Of a DNA stretch of 64,000 nucleotides, positions 11,848-23,553 are shown one piece after another. Position 1 is the first letter of the stretch, and each line of letters starts with the position of its first letter. The position numbers and the translations under genes are program-made. Origin of the DNA: Rehmannia glutinosa (Eukaryota > Streptophyta > Magnoliopsida > Lamiales > Orobanchaceae); contig CM071931.1 in the NCBI GenBank assembly GCA_016081115.2, positions 15,104,317 to 15,168,316 of the forward strand, read 5' to 3'. The notes under the pieces were generated by a model that saw only the letters and a list, made by a program, of their open reading frames with translations, made no database searches and was not told the origin of the DNA.

Positions 11848-13868
11848 ATGGAAGCAAATCTGACACGCATTCCTATGTTCACTGTTGAAGAATTTGATGA
11901 TTGGAAAATTCATATGCAGGCTCATCTATCTGCATTACATGATAAAATGTGGCTTGTGATAGAGGATGGGCCACTGCAAATACTGAAAGTGAACACGACT
12001 GTAAGAAGAGAAGCTGCAGCTGAAGGAGAAGAAGTTGTTGCTGAGGAAATACCAGCCATGGTTGAAAAACCAATAACTGAGTGGACAAATGAACATAGGA
12101 AGAGATACAACTTAGACAATGTGGCCAAGGATATACTTTACAAGACATTGGACAAAGCTATGTTCAATAAAGTCAAATCTTGCAAATATGTAAAAGAAAT
12201 CTGGAATAAACTAACTTTAATTTGTGAAGGATCGGAACAAATTAAAGAAAATAAACTATCTGTTACTGTCCAAAAATTTAAAAATTTCAAAATGCTTGCA
12301 GGTGAAACCATGGATCAGCTGGATATCAGATTCACTGAAATCACAAATGAGCTTTCAGCTCTTGGGACGGAATACACACAAAAGGAAATGTGTGAAGATC
12401 TTAAGGAGCCTCCCAGCTGAATGGGAAATGAAGACTATGACCCTGAGACACTTAATGGACCTCTTAAGAACATAAAGAGCTGACCAAAGAGCTAAAAACC
12501 TGTGTTGGAACTGCAGACAACCAAGACACTTTGCAGTTGACTGTTCCTATACACCAGTCAACAAATATAGGAATGAGGAAGATAGAAAAGTCTTCAGAGA
12601 AAGAAGACAGGAAAAGAAGAAAGCCATGTTAGCTGCTGAGACTGCTGAGACAGTCAAGTCAAAAAAGCGGCGACTTTCGAGAGAGTAGTGAAGCTGACTA
12701 CTCAAGTGACTCTGAGGAAGAGGCTATGATTTGTCTCATGGCAAAAGAACAAGATCAACCTGATCAAGAATATGAGGTACACTCTAACTCATCTCATTCA
12801 GATTCAAGTGATATTGATTGTGATACACACACTTCATCACACACTGATCCTTATGATTCATTAGGCAAATTGATGAAAGATTTTGAACACATAAAATCCT
12901 CGCACACAATTCTAAATGAGGAAAATAGCCAGCTCAAAAGCCAAAACTCACAGCTGACTAAAGAGCTGAGTACTCTGAGTCACATAGCTGATGAGAACAC
13001 TAAGCTGAAGGCTGAAAATGCCAAGATCATAGCAGATTTAAATGTTATAGAAAAGAGGGAAAAAGATCTCAAAAATGTGATTGCCTCATTTACAAAGACA
13101 TCCAAATCATTGGATGATCTTATCATGAGTAAAAAAGAATGTGGAGATAAGACAGGCATATGATTCAATTCCTTTGTGCACAGTCAAACTCAAAGAGTAA
13201 TTTTGGAAAAAGGATCTTCAAGTAATGAAGCATCTCAAAAATCCAAAACACCAAATGCTGCACCCACATTCACTCCAAAGCATAACCACAAACAAACTGG
13301 CCTTGGATACAAAGGGAAATGAAAACAGCCAGTCGAGTATACTGAGAGGACAGCTGAGAAGAAATCCAGCCGAGATCCTCAGCAAACTCGAAATAGAAAA
13401 TACTCTGTGAAAAGTAAACAGAGCTACCAAAAACCCCAGAAGTTTCATTAGAGAAAGACACATGATGGGAATGGTAGAAACTATCCAAACTATGCTGATT
13501 GGAATAACATGAAACATCAGGAAAGACCTATGGAATACAAACCTAGATGGCAAAGACCTAAAACTCAGCAAAGGTCATTCCAAAGGCAAAAGAGCTATCA
13601 CCAGCACACATATGCACCTAAGCATTACACTCAGAAATATCACAACTACCCCAAAAGAGCAATTGCTAAAACATACACACGGGCATACAGACAAAAGAGA
13701 CAACTGTATGAACCTAAAACCCCCAAGCAATTTGCTAATGTGCACTATGATTATGGCACTGATAGATGGCAACCTCTTAGAGTCAAGTCCTTTGGCTATA
13801 GGTTGGTTGGATCATCTTATAGCACTAACCCCTCAGCACCCAGGCAAATATGGGTACCTAAAAACTAA
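11848..13868 (+). pseudogene. gag: Cop-F gag polyprotein remnant
   Basis: The ATG at 11848 opens a 190-codon frame with the plant copia gag domain (LTRIPMFTVEEFDDWK...). A frameshift near 12390 breaks it; the sequence continues with a zinc-knuckle remnant near 12500-12560 (CWNCRQPRHFAVDC in a shifted frame), an acidic Ser-rich stretch and a Leu/Asn heptad segment (12860-13160) likely to be a coiled coil. A basic Gln/Tyr-rich tail follows, ending WVPKN and TAA at 13866-13868. In-frame stops occur near 13162, 13320 and 13448. At roughly 670 codons it is longer than a minimal copia gag, as in SIRE-type elements. Family function: capsid/nucleocapsid of cytoplasmic particles. Confidence 0.85.
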
Positions 13869-13883
13869 TTTCCTTGATTGCAG
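13866..13883 (+). promoter_or_regulatory. Conserved gag stop codons within a 3' splice-site-like sequence
   Basis: The gag frame ends TAA (13866), is followed three codons later by TGA (13875), and pol continues in the same frame right after TTGCAG. The string CTAATTTCCTTGATTGCAG resembles a branch point, pyrimidine-rich tract and AG acceptor. The same bases occur at 2124-2142 in Cop-L and about 44937-44955 in Cop-N (complement). Splicing is inferred, not shown; the alternative is plain termination with pol made by some other route. Confidence 0.4.
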
Positions 13884-15209
13884 GTCCAAGGAACAGCTAA
13901 GTGCCAAGGAACCTGGTACATGGATAATGGTTGTTCCATATATATGATAGGAAACAAGAAAAAGATGTCAAGATTCAAGGAGATTAGAGGTGCAAAAGTC
14001 ATATTTGGAGGAAATGAAGCTCCAGGGAAATCAAAGGCACAAGATCCATCAAGAAGAATGGATTGGACAATCACGATGTTGCTTATGTTGAAGGCCTCAA
14101 CTTCAACTTGTTAAGCATCGCCCAACTCGTGATAAAGGCACAAATGTTGGATTCAACATGGGAGTGTGCCGATCAAATATCTTTGAATCAAATGAAATAG
14201 TCTTTGCAAGGATCAAGACAAAAGAATATGTATGTGGTAGATGACTATTCAAGATATACATGGACAATCTTCATGTGTAAAAAGAAGGAAACTTTGCAGA
14301 AGTTACCTCAGCTGTGAAAAGAGTTCAAAATGAAAAGAGCCAAACCATTATAAAGATAAGATCGTGAGGAACCGAGTTTGTTAATGGGATGATAACTCAG
14401 TATTGTGTTGAAAATGGAATTACTCATGAGTTATCAACAGCAATTGAGTTATTGTGTTGAAAATGGAATTGCTCATGAGTTATCAACAGCAAGAACTCCA
14501 CAGCAAAATGGAGTAGCTGAAAGAAGGAATAGAACTCTCAAGGAAGCTGCAAGGACCATGTTAGCTGAAGCTGAATTGCCTAAGAGATTTTGGGCTGAAG
14601 CCATTAACACAGCATGCTATACTCAAAATAGATGCATGATCAATAGACAATTGACCAAGACTCCCTATGAGATTTGGACTGGGAGAAAGACAAATATTGG
14701 ATACTTTAGGATATTTGGATGTAAATGTTTCATCCATTACAATGGCAAATATAACTTAAAGGCTTTTGATTCTAAAGCTGATGAAGGTATATTTTTGGGA
14801 TACTCAGCTGAGAGTAAAGCCTATAGAGTGCTGAATAAGAGGACTATGGTTACAGAAGAGTCTATCCATGTGGTTTTTGATGAACCCAATGTGAATGGAG
14901 AAGACATTAATTGAAGAGTTAGCTGATAAGCTGAATCAGCCAACTATGCAGAAAAGTCCTTATGTTGAAGCTGAAGTAAGAGCAATCAACCAAGATGAAG
15001 ATGAGATAGTTGAATCTCAAAGACAGCTGGAAAGTCTACATCTGAATGAAGATGAAAGAGTTGTTCAAGACAACTTAGCTGCGAGACAGCTGAATCCAGC
15101 AGACTTACTTCAACCTGATTTGAGATGGCTGAGAGACCATCCACCAGAGTTAGTTATAGGAGATGTTAGATATGGAATAAGAACCAGATCCAGAGCATAA
15201 CATGAAGCG
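13869..15209 (+). pseudogene. pol: Cop-F protease-integrase region, internally deleted
   Basis: Protease begins near 13880; the active-site Asp-Ser-Gly reads Asp-Asn-Gly (YMDNGCS), a change expected to harm catalysis. Compared with Cop-L, about 330 bases are missing near 14245: the Tyr-Val-Val-Asp before the deletion joins directly to DYSRYTWTIFMCKKK, removing the HHCC zinc finger and first catalytic Asp of integrase. A 49-base tandem duplication follows at 14401. The open part 14405-14914 encodes the remaining integrase, with TPQQNGVAERRNR around the last catalytic Glu and the C-terminal [15 protein letters not shown]. The element could not have made a working integrase in this form. Confidence 0.85.
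14401..14492 (+). repeat. 49-bp tandem duplication in integrase
   Basis: Bases 14401-14442 (TATTGTGTTGAAAATGG...) recur at 14450-14491 with one change. Cop-L and Cop-N have a single copy. The duplication is frame-shifting (49 bases) and is specific to Cop-F. Confidence 0.9.
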
Positions 15210-16739
15210 ATGTTCACTTGTTTTATTTCCCAGATAGAGCCTAAAGATGTGTCTCAAGCATTGGATGATATACATTGGATTCAAGCAATGCAAGAAGAGT
15301 TGAATCAGTTTGAAAGAAACAAAGTATGGGAATTGGTGCAGAGGCCAACCCATCAAAATATTATTGGCACAAAATGGGTTTTCAGAAACAAGATGAATGA
15401 AGAAGGATCTGTTGTAAGGAACAAAGCAAGATTGGTAGCCAAAGGGTATTGCCAAGAATATGGTATAGATTTTGATGAAACCTTTGCTCCTGTTGTAAGA
15501 TTGGTAGCAATAAGGATGTTACTTGGTTATGCTATACATAAGATCTTCACTATGTATCAAATGGATGTGAAGAGTGCATTTCTAAATGGACTATTAGAGG
15601 AAGAAGTCTATGTTGAACAGCCTCCAGGTTTTGAGCAGAAAACTATTGGAGATAAGGTATATAAACTCAAGAAAGCATTATATGGACTGAAACAAGCACC
15701 AAGAGCATGGTATGATACATTGTCTCAATTTCTAACTGACAATGGATTCACCAAAGGCAAAGTTGATAGAAAACTCTTCAGAATTCAAGATGGAGAGAGT
15801 ATACTGCTTGTTCAAATATATGTAGATGACATCATATTTGATTCCACAAATAAGAAGATATGTGACAAGTTCTCAAACCTCATGCAAGGCAAATTTGATA
15901 TGAGCATGATAGGAGAGCTGACTTTCTTCCTAGGACTTCAAGTCAAGCAATTGAAGGATGGAACCTTCATAAGTCAGACACAATATACCAGGGATTTGAT
16001 GAAGAAATTTGGTATGGAAGAGAAGTCTTCTGTGAAAATTCCAATGAATACATCAGTCAAGATGGACATGGATGCAGATGGCAAAGCTGTAGATCAAACC
16101 AGATATAGAGCTCTCATTGGATCATTGCTCTATTTAACAGCCAATAGGCCAGACATCACCTTTGCAGTAGGTGTATGTGCAAGATTCAAATCTGCACCAA
16201 AGGAGAGCCACATGACTGCAGCTAAGAGAATCCTAAGATATTTGAAGGGATGCCAGGAAGTTGGCTTATGGTATCCAAAGGAAGGTGGATTCAAGTTAAT
16301 TGGTAACTCAGACTCAGACTATGCTGGATGTAGAATTGATAGGAAAAGTACTTCAGGTACATGTCAAATACTTGGAAATAGATTGGTTTCTTGGTTCATC
16401 AAGAAACAAAACTCAATAGCCACATCCACAGCTGAAGCAGAGTACATAGCTGCGGGAAGTTGTTGTGCCCAAGTCTTATGGATGAGACAACAACTGAGAG
16501 ATTGTGATATTGAAGAAAAGGAGATTCCAATTATGTGTGATAACACTAGTGCTATTGCAATCACTCAGAATCATGTGTTGCATTCAAGAATAAAGCACAT
16601 TGATGTCAGATATCATTTCATAAGAGATCATATTGAAAAGAAAGACATCATCTTGGAATACATCTCAACTGATAAACAGTTAGCTGATATATTCACTAAG
16701 CCTCTATGTGAATCAAGATTTGAAGAACTCAAGAATTAG
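15210..16739 (+). CDS. pol: Cop-F reverse transcriptase and RNase H (intact domain)
   Basis: A 509-codon open frame, the 3' part of the pol polyprotein; the Met at 15210 is internal, not a natural start. Reverse transcriptase runs from the [16 protein letters not shown] region (residues about 45-65) through [16 protein letters not shown] to the polymerase motif YVDD at residues 204-207 (15819-15830). RNase H follows: [22 protein letters not shown] and a DN-SAI string carry its acidic residues. It ends [17 protein letters not shown], the usual copia terminus. Role: copying the element RNA to DNA in the particle. This is the best-kept coding stretch in the window, yet it lies in an element whose integrase and gag are broken. 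Confidence 0.9.
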   Translation: MFTCFISQIEPKDVSQALDDIHWIQAMQEELNQFERNKVWELVQRPTHQNIIGTKWVFRNKMNEEGSVVRNKARLVAKGYCQEYGIDFDETFAPVVRLVAIRMLLGYAIHKIFTMYQMDVKSAFLNGLLEEEVYVEQPPGFEQKTIGDKVYKLKKALYGLKQAPRAWYDTLSQFLTDNGFTKGKVDRKLFRIQDGESILLVQIYVDDIIFDSTNKKICDKFSNLMQGKFDMSMIGELTFFLGLQVKQLKDGTFISQTQYTRDLMKKFGMEEKSSVKIPMNTSVKMDMDADGKAVDQTRYRALIGSLLYLTANRPDITFAVGVCARFKSAPKESHMTAAKRILRYLKGCQEVGLWYPKEGGFKLIGNSDSDYAGCRIDRKSTSGTCQILGNRLVSWFIKKQNSIATSTAEAEYIAAGSCCAQVLWMRQQLRDCDIEEKEIPIMCDNTSAIAITQNHVLHSRIKHIDVRYHFIRDHIEKKDIILEYISTDKQLADIFTKPLCESRFEELKN

Positions 16740-17225
16740 TTAGGGTTAATTGAGCTGAGTTGAAACTCAGAAGACTCAATCAGCAGAGAAAAAAGATGTG
16801 AAAATCAAAGCAGAGCAAGTTTCTCGCTTTAGCCAAGTGAAATAGCCTTATCGGGAAGTCAGTTGTATCAAGTTAGCTGACAGCTAAGTTACTTCACAAG
16901 AAGAGAGAAGCAGAGTTAAGCCACGTTGAATTTAAGCTGAAGCGTTTACGAGCTAAGTGACAAGAACGCATTCGTTTTAATTAAGCGGGGATGTTTTTAA
17001 GGATGATGTCAGCGTAATAATAACGATCACAGTAAAAGTTGCACAGTAAGCCATATGATTGGATATAAATGCTGTTGCATTTAATGAGGGGAATTAAATG
17101 CGGTTTTGATGTTTTAATCTTAGCCGTTGATTTTGATAAAAAATTTCAAAATCCGAAATATGTCTGTTCATAACCTTTATATACGGTTATTGCTGCAGCC
17201 ACGCCCCCTGTGCAATTAGAGGATG
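16740..17225 (+). other. Pol-to-ORF3 spacer with upstream promoter-like sequence
   Basis: No coding frame. Much of this spacer (16740-17190) aligns with the complement of Cop-N 34560-35007, including a run GGATGATGTCAGCGTAAT near 17001 and ATATGATTGGATATAAATGC near 17053. It leads to a TATA-like box and then, in Cop-F, directly to the middle of ORF3 because the first part of that ORF is deleted near 17205-17226. Confidence 0.6.
17177..17183 (+). promoter_or_regulatory. Candidate ORF3 promoter TATA box, Cop-F
   Basis: TTATATA in the context AACCTTTATATACGG. The complement in Cop-N (34597-34603, context AACCCTTATATACGG) sits about 145 bases before the ORF3 start codon. The match in two independently decayed copies suggests function in the parent element. 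Confidence 0.5.
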
Positions 17226-19921
17226 GATCCAAGGGTATGGCGATGAAGCTAGGAAGTTGGGAACCCAAGCTGAGCCAACCCCTGAAGAAGGTGTTCTCAC
17301 ACCTGCCCCAGCGGCTGAGCACTCAACGGATAAAGCCGCATCTGTGAAGAAGGGTGACCCCACAATCAGTCACTCAGCTGGTGCGCCAGCTGAGGGGGAA
17401 ACTCTCTCCACCACAACTGGGTTGGAGGTTGCTGTGGGAGACTCATCTATGAAGGAAGGAGGTGAAGTTAAGATAGAAAGTAAACATCAGCAGAGTGACA
17501 TTGACGAAGCTCGGACAGTTGAGTCTTTCCCAACTGAAGTGTCAACTGCTTTGAAGGCCAATGACACTGTTATCACAGTCAAGGCACATGATGGTGATGC
17601 CCCGGGAGTTAACACTCTGGGCTCAGAAAGTGCAATCCAAGGGGTTGAGACTCCTCTGGATGCCATCGTCCAAGACCCTAAGACTGATGAGTCTATCGAA
17701 GGGAATGTAGAAGGCCCTGCTGCAATTGAGATCGCTAAAGAATGCAAGGTCTTGGGAGGTTGAGACTTCCCTAGGTAAGGAAAAGAATGCAGTTGAGAAC
17801 ATACCTCTGGTCGAAGGTGCTGCCACAGATGAAGTCATTGGTGCCCTTCAGGACTTCCAAGAAAATATTGATACATCCTTTCTCGGATCCGAAGATGAAG
17901 CAGAGTCCACACCAATTACAGAGGATGTTCACAAATCTATTTGCCAAGTCAATGAAGAGACGGCTCCTATGAGGTTTAACTTCGATGATGAGCCAACTCC
18001 ACAAGTCTCATCATCATCCGATGATGCTGATGATATCAGAGGACCAGGTAATTCATTTAGAGAAATCTACTGAGACCGAGGAAGCTGTTTAGACAGCTGA
18101 GGCTTAGTCAGTTGGGAAAACATCCCCAATGCCCCAATTGGAACCAAGTCATCTGCGCAGGCTCCCATAGCTGCAGCAGTAACGACTCCATCAGCTCAGT
18201 CGCAGGCTCATGCAGTTGTGACAACTGCCAATGAAGCTGCCGCAGCTGAGGCACACAGAGCTGAGTCATCGTAGGTACAAAATTAACAAGATATCCCATA
18301 TGTTCACGATGAGGTCTTTCAAGACATGTTTCCCTTCTCCCATAAACTGCCTGAATTAGAGGAAGAAACAGCTATTGAACAAATAAGATACATTGTACGA
18401 GAAGATCCCATCATTCCCACCGACACAATTGTTCCAGCAGACTTTAATTTCGACACAGAATGGCCGGCAGTTGAATCGGGAGAGACCGCTGAGATTCGTG
18501 AAGTCTTCAAGAAGATCTGTGAGGAGATTGAGAAGATCGAATGACATCAGGCCTCACTGGATTTACGACTGGACAATCGAGATGCCACTCTCACAGCTGA
18601 TTTGAGAGGGATCGTGGTGCGTATTAGGGAATGGACTCAACAGAAGACTTCCATGAGACTCAAGCAAGTTCGCTATTTCAAAGCCTTATACGGAATAATG
18701 CTCGTATGGTGTGCTGATAACTCCATGATCAGGCAAAGGATGAAGGAGTATATTGAACGGATAAATCAGTCTCACAAGACAGATATGGAGCTGCTGCAAC
18801 AATTTCACAAGAATGAAATTCTAAGACTCGAGAATGCCATGAATGACAAATTCAGCCTTCTCATGGCTGAAATGAAGCTAGTCACAACCGAGTCTAAGGC
18901 AACTCGCTCAGAGTTTCGGGCCGCATATGATACAACAGACTCCAAGCACAACTCTACGATCAGCAGACTGGATTTTATCCTTAGCGGTATGTTCCCTGGG
19001 GTTCCTCTCTCCTTTGATGATGCCAAAAAGGGGGAAGAAGAGCTCCACAAGGGATTAAAAGAAGAGAAGCTGAAGAAAAATGCACCTGAGAAGAAAGATA
19101 CAGTTGAGGGGGAAAGAAGTTCAAAGCAATTGCAATTGATGTACCCTGAAACCCTTCAGCAAGGTCTGTTATTGCCTCCATCCTCAGCAAACTCCCTGTG
19201 ACCCTACCAATCGAGAATGATGCTGTATCAATGGCAGACAAAAGAAAGATCATTAAAGCAGGGTTTGAGGAGTTAACTAAAAAGCAGGATGCTCGCGTTC
19301 AAGAAATCATGAGACAATATGGTGGTCTTCCAGCTGGAAAGGATCAGGATGTGATACCTGATAATGAATCTGAGCCTAGATCGATTGAAGAGTTCAAAAC
19401 ACTTGAATCAGAAGGCTACTTCCAAGGAATGGCTCTGGCTCAAGCCTGGGATTTGTACTAGGAGAAAGGATTGGATATGATTAAATCAGCTGATATGCAG
19501 CAGTCTTCCCGCAGTCACTCAGCTGGAAAGCAGAAGACTCCAGTGTAGTACACGCCCAAAGGTGGAAGAGCTGAGTCAGGAAGAGGAATAAGTGGTGGTG
19601 GAAGAGGTTCCCTACCTCGACCAAAACCCAAGGATGTAGAATATGTAGATCCTGACAAGAAAGGCTTGATCTACTGGGTTGGATATGACCACCTTGCCAA
19701 CCGTGAGGTGGAAAGAAAGAACGATGAGGCAGCAAGAAGAAGAGAATGAAAGGCAGACATGAGAATGGATCGCGAGGAAGGAAAGGGATGATGCTTCCAA
19801 ATGGGCCTATGAAAAGAAGAAAATGAGGGAATAAGAAGAGAAAAAGAGAAAGAGAGTTGGTGACGACGAGGAGCGCAAGAGAGCTGAAGAAGAAAGAGGA
19901 AGGAATCAGCGAAGGTGTTGA
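17226..19921 (+). pseudogene. Cop-F ORF3 remnant (downstream of pol, N-terminus deleted)
   Basis: This region lies between pol and the polypurine tract. It corresponds to the C-terminal two thirds of Cop-N ORF3; the N-terminal domain is absent. Open pieces in changing frames are 17257-17763 (Thr/Glu/Ala-rich, low complexity), 17726-18073 (acidic, RFNFDDEPTPQVSSSSDD), 18326-18544, 18602-19201 (long charged helices, likely coiled coil, ADLRGIVVRIREW) and 19198-19461. A Gly/Arg-rich stretch with VEYVDPDKKGLIYWVGYD (near 19635-19690) precedes a highly basic Lys/Glu tail ending at TGA 19919. I see no signal peptide or membrane segment. Product unknown. Confidence 0.7.
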
Positions 19922-20210
19922 AGTATTGCTACAAACCCCTTCATGTATTACTATTGTAAATACATCTTGTAAGTCTTCTGTAATAAACTAAGTGAATTTT
20001 TCTATAATTTTTCACTCTGAATGTATCAATGTATCTTAGCTTAGATGCATGTACATTGCTCTGATACCAAATGTAAACAGCTGTGTAAAGGACAAGAATG
20101 CTATGATCAAAAAAACGATCTATTTTAAGCATACATTCCTTGTTACTACATTGTCTGTATGTATCTTTGTTGTTTACTTTCTTTGTATGATTTTAAGTTT
20201 TGGCATCATC

Positions 20211-20223
20211 AAAAAGGAGGAAA
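20211..20223 (+). other. Cop-F polypurine tract
   Basis: AAAAAGGAGGAAA ends one base before the 3' LTR; it would prime plus-strand DNA synthesis. The preceding TTTTGGCATCATC is conserved in Cop-N and Cop-D. Confidence 0.85.
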
Positions 20224-20224
20224 T

Positions 20225-21751
20225 TGTTAGGAAATTTATTGAGTAAATTTTGATGATGCCATGTAAAACTTCAACTAGGAAGTTGGCACCCCATTTTCCT
20301 TGCAATTTGTATTGTAATAGATAAGACTAAGAAAGTTGAGTCAAGTTAGCTATGCCAAGGAATACAAGAAATCAACTGCAGACTGGATTGAAGACTCTGC
20401 TGTGTGTCAGTTGAGTATGGCCAAGAAGTAAGTCAAGGACTCGACTGAAGAAGTGTCAGCTAAGGAACAGCTGTGAGAAGTGTCAGTCAAGTCAACTCAA
20501 GAAGCCAAGTCTCAAAGTTGAAGTGACAGTTGAGTTATCCAATGATTGGAGCTAACTCAAGTCACCTGGGGTAAAGACAGCAGTCTAGCCGAGACAACTG
20601 ACTTAGATCAGTTGATTAAAGTCAAAGAATATTACTCAATATAGTAATATGTCAAAGCTGTCAGGTCTAAAGTGTTAGTCCCAGAATTGTGCAAAAAGAA
20701 TAAACCAATGGGAAACACTGCACCTTGTGTCAGGCACCTGCAATGCTGCGAAGACATTTAATACGAGGAAATGTCAACATCAAGGACTGCAACAAGACAA
20801 GCCAACGAACAAAAATGATATTTGAAATTAGCCTATCTCTTCAACGGGCAAAATTTCAAATTTACACTATAAAAGGCTGAGGAAATTATTGAGAAGAGGT
20901 TACCTGAACCACGAACAAGCAAGCATTATTCAAGCATTTAACCCGCAATATTCTCAAGAACATTCAAGCAAATCCTCAAGCCTGAAACTCGAAGGAAATC
21001 GATCCAACACAAGCCGTGAAAGAAAGACAACTTCAAATCTGTTGAAGATGAAACTTTTAAAGAATCAAAAGGGGTTTACTTTTCAAGTCAGGATTGTAGG
21101 AATGTTCAAGGTCGAACCAGTATCAAGTTTGTTGGAGGGCTACGTGATCAAATCCAAGAACTTGAGAAGTGAGCTGAAGTAGCAAGGCAGCTGCCCTGTG
21201 AAGAAGCTGAATCGCAAGAGAAGCCAGCTGTGTGATCAAGGCTATCTCCAGACTGTTCACCACTTTGTAAACTGATCTGTTACTTAGTGGATTCCTCTAG
21301 GAGTTGGAGAAGAGGCAATTAGAATAATTACCCCATTTTCGAACCTTTATAAAAATATTTGTGTCATTTAATTTCAGCATATTTATCTTTCCTGCATATT
21401 TACTTTATATCTGTTGTTAGAATCATATTTGCTATCCAACTGATTAATAACCAAGTGCTAAGAATCAAGTGTTAAAACAAGCTAAACGCTAATCAAAGGG
21501 TGTTAAGTCTTCCGGTGATAAAACCAAACCAACCAAGTTAAGTTTAGGTTAAATATCCAAGTTATTCTATCAACAGCTCTATCAAGTCTGTTGAGTGGCT
21601 AACTTAGCTGAATAACCAACTTAGTTGTCCCTCAAGGACACAGCTGTTTGAGTCAACTCTGCTGTAATTTTAAAAGGACTAAAATCGAAAATTTGGAAAG
21701 GTTTATTCATTCCCCCTTTCTAAACCTTAGTCACACCCCTTGGGACCTACA
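20225..21751 (+). repeat. Cop-F 3' LTR
   Basis: The LTR is 1,527 bp, from TGTTAGGAAATTTATTG to CCTTGGGACCTACA, followed by the target duplication TGATG at 21752-21756. It carries a TATA box at 20868-20875. Confidence 0.95.
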
Positions 21752-21756
21752 TGATG

Positions 21757-22878
21757 CAAAACGATTGTGTAACTTGAAGTTCAATCTTGAGTCTCGCTTA
21801 TGCAAACAAGTCACTAAAAAGACAACTCTTGTCAGCATATTCAAAATTTGTCTCATAAATTTCCCACACTCATCAGCACATTCAATCCTTGATTTTTTTT
21901 TTTTTTTTTTGAAAGTGTTCAATCCTTGATTCAATCCTTGATTCTCACAAAGGTAATCTCATATACAGAGCTCAACATTAACATCATATTCAAGCTTCTT
22001 GATGACTTGTTCCCCCAGCTAATTGTAGTCTCATTTTCATAAACCCTCATGGTGCTTAATGAAAGAACAAGTCACCAAGAAGGCTATACATGTCAGCATA
22101 TCAGTGTAACACAGAAAAGGAAACTGAGGAACAACATAATGAACAAACAAATATCACTTCCACTGAACTACAATACGAGAACACAGTTATATATACTAAG
22201 TTCAAAGGCTAGCTTAATATCTATCTTTTGATTCCTAAATATAATTAGGAAACAAAGTCATAAAAACTAAGCTAAAAAGAATTTGTCCACATCTATTCCC
22301 GCTTCCTATTTCAAAGAATAGTCCATGGATTTGATGGGATTAAAACATGTTACAAAATCTCAAAACATTATGGCTGGTTAAGATAGAATCTTTCGAGCAA
22401 GATTACAAAATATATAAATGAAAATTGGCCAAAAACCTGAATATTGCACTAAAAATCGCACTGAAAATTGCACAAAATACATGAACCAAAAAAAAAAAAC
22501 TAAATACACTCAAATGAAATTCAGGTGAACAGGCAAACAAGTTGAGTTTGGGGAAGAACTAGTCAAGCAGGTGATGAAGACAATAATTTGTTTCATTTTT
22601 AACTTCACATGCACTTTATACACAAATAATCAAATTTATACACAAATATTCTATAAATTTATACCCAAATAATCTACGGATTACAAACCCTTGAAGTATG
22701 AGTAAAAACTAGGAATACCAATTTATAATCAAATTCTCTACAAAAACCTAGTTAGGGTTGTGTAAATTGAAAGAAATATATATCAATTTATAATTTAGGG
22801 ATGTGAAATACATATCTTAACCTCGTAGAGTCGATCGAGATTCGAGAGAAAGAGGCAAGCGAGAGAGAAAGGCGACTG

Positions 22879-22880
<2 letters not shown>
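21757..22880. other. Unassigned AT-rich sequence
   Basis: Apart from the tiny retroposon trace at 21881-21931, I recognise no gene, transposon end or RNA here. It should be the continuation of the target into which Cop-F inserted, but I cannot match it to the gypsy-type LTR on the left of Cop-F. Confidence 0.4.
21881..21931 (-). repeat. Poly(T) insertion flanked by 14-bp direct repeats (retroposon trace)
   Basis: TTCAATCCTTGATT at 21881-21894 and 21918-21931 flanks a poly(T) run followed by GAAAGTG. On the minus strand this reads CACTTTC plus poly(A) between 14-bp target duplications, the pattern left by LINE-machinery insertion of a severely 5'-truncated SINE or LINE. A further 12-bp copy follows at 21932-21943, so simple slippage is an alternative. 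Confidence 0.45.

Positions 22881-22962
<82 letters not shown>
22881..22962 (+). repeat. (GA)n microsatellite
   Basis: About 41 uninterrupted GA units, embedded in a wider GA-rich tract 22845-22978. The serine/leucine open frame on the other strand is an artefact of the repeat. Confidence 0.95.
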
Positions 22963-22964
<2 letters not shown>

Positions 22965-22998
22965 CAAGCGAGAAACGGACTGAATGATGAGAGACTGT

Positions 22999-23396
22999 GG
23001 CGCGATTAGATATACTTTCATTTTGAAAATTTTCATTTTGCTAGAGAATAGTGATGAAAAAAATTTTGGAACAAAATATTTGAATTTTGAGAGTGTGATT
23101 GTATGTGAGATGAAAAAGTAATGATGAAAGTTGATTTGATTTAAAAATAGTAAAATAATGATTGAATGTGATTGGTAGTTAGAGATGTGTGAATATGTGA
23201 ATAGTGAAATTTGTGGGAGAATGTGTAATAATGATTAATTTTTTGTGAAAAAATGTGTAGATGTGATTGATAAGAGAAAAAATGAAAGTGAGAGAATAGT
23301 ATATTTTCTGAAAAATTTCATAAACAATCGCATATTTGGTCAAAAAAAATTCTCCAGCGGAACGAAAATGGAATCTCATTGGCATCCAATCGCGCC
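22999..23396. mobile_element. Candidate MITE with imperfect terminal inverted repeats
   Basis: GGCGCGATTAGAT at 22999 and the complement GGGCGCGATTGGAT ending near 23396 start two inverted arms of about 50 bases that share ATTTTC and GAGAAT blocks. The 398-bp interior is AT-rich with no coding capacity. I could not define a target duplication, so the superfamily is open. Confidence 0.45.
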
Positions 23397-23553
23397 CTGA
23401 GGAATTGAGGGTTCTCTGTTAGTCTGTTCTATGTTGTATTGTGAGATGGAGGGTGAGTTTGAAGAAAAAGTGATTTTTTTGACAAAAAAAAGTGCTTTTT
23501 GTTTCTTATTTTCAGCCCCCAGTCGCTTTTTTAAAAGCAAAAATTGCTTCCTT

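Larger units (their letters stand above)
10209..21751 (+). mobile_element. Cop-F: structurally complete Ty1/copia (SIRE-like) retrotransposon
   Basis: An 11,543-bp element with both LTRs (10209-11721 and 20225-21751), PBS, gag, pol, a third ORF region, polypurine tract and a perfect 5-bp target duplication TGATG (10204-10208 and 21752-21756). The two LTRs differ at roughly 5-6% of sites in their first 430 bases, judged by eye, so the insertion is old. Gag and the third ORF are frameshifted, the protease active site is altered and the integrase N-terminal half is deleted. Reverse transcriptase/RNase H is a single open frame. Confidence 0.95.

Noticed and set aside
13866..13883. Stop-codon read-through between gag and pol
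   Set aside because: Two stops three codons apart make efficient read-through unlikely; kept as a splicing hypothesis instead.
22788..23036. Open frame with a long Ser-Leu repeat
   Set aside because: It is the complement of the GA microsatellite; no conserved sequence outside the repeat.
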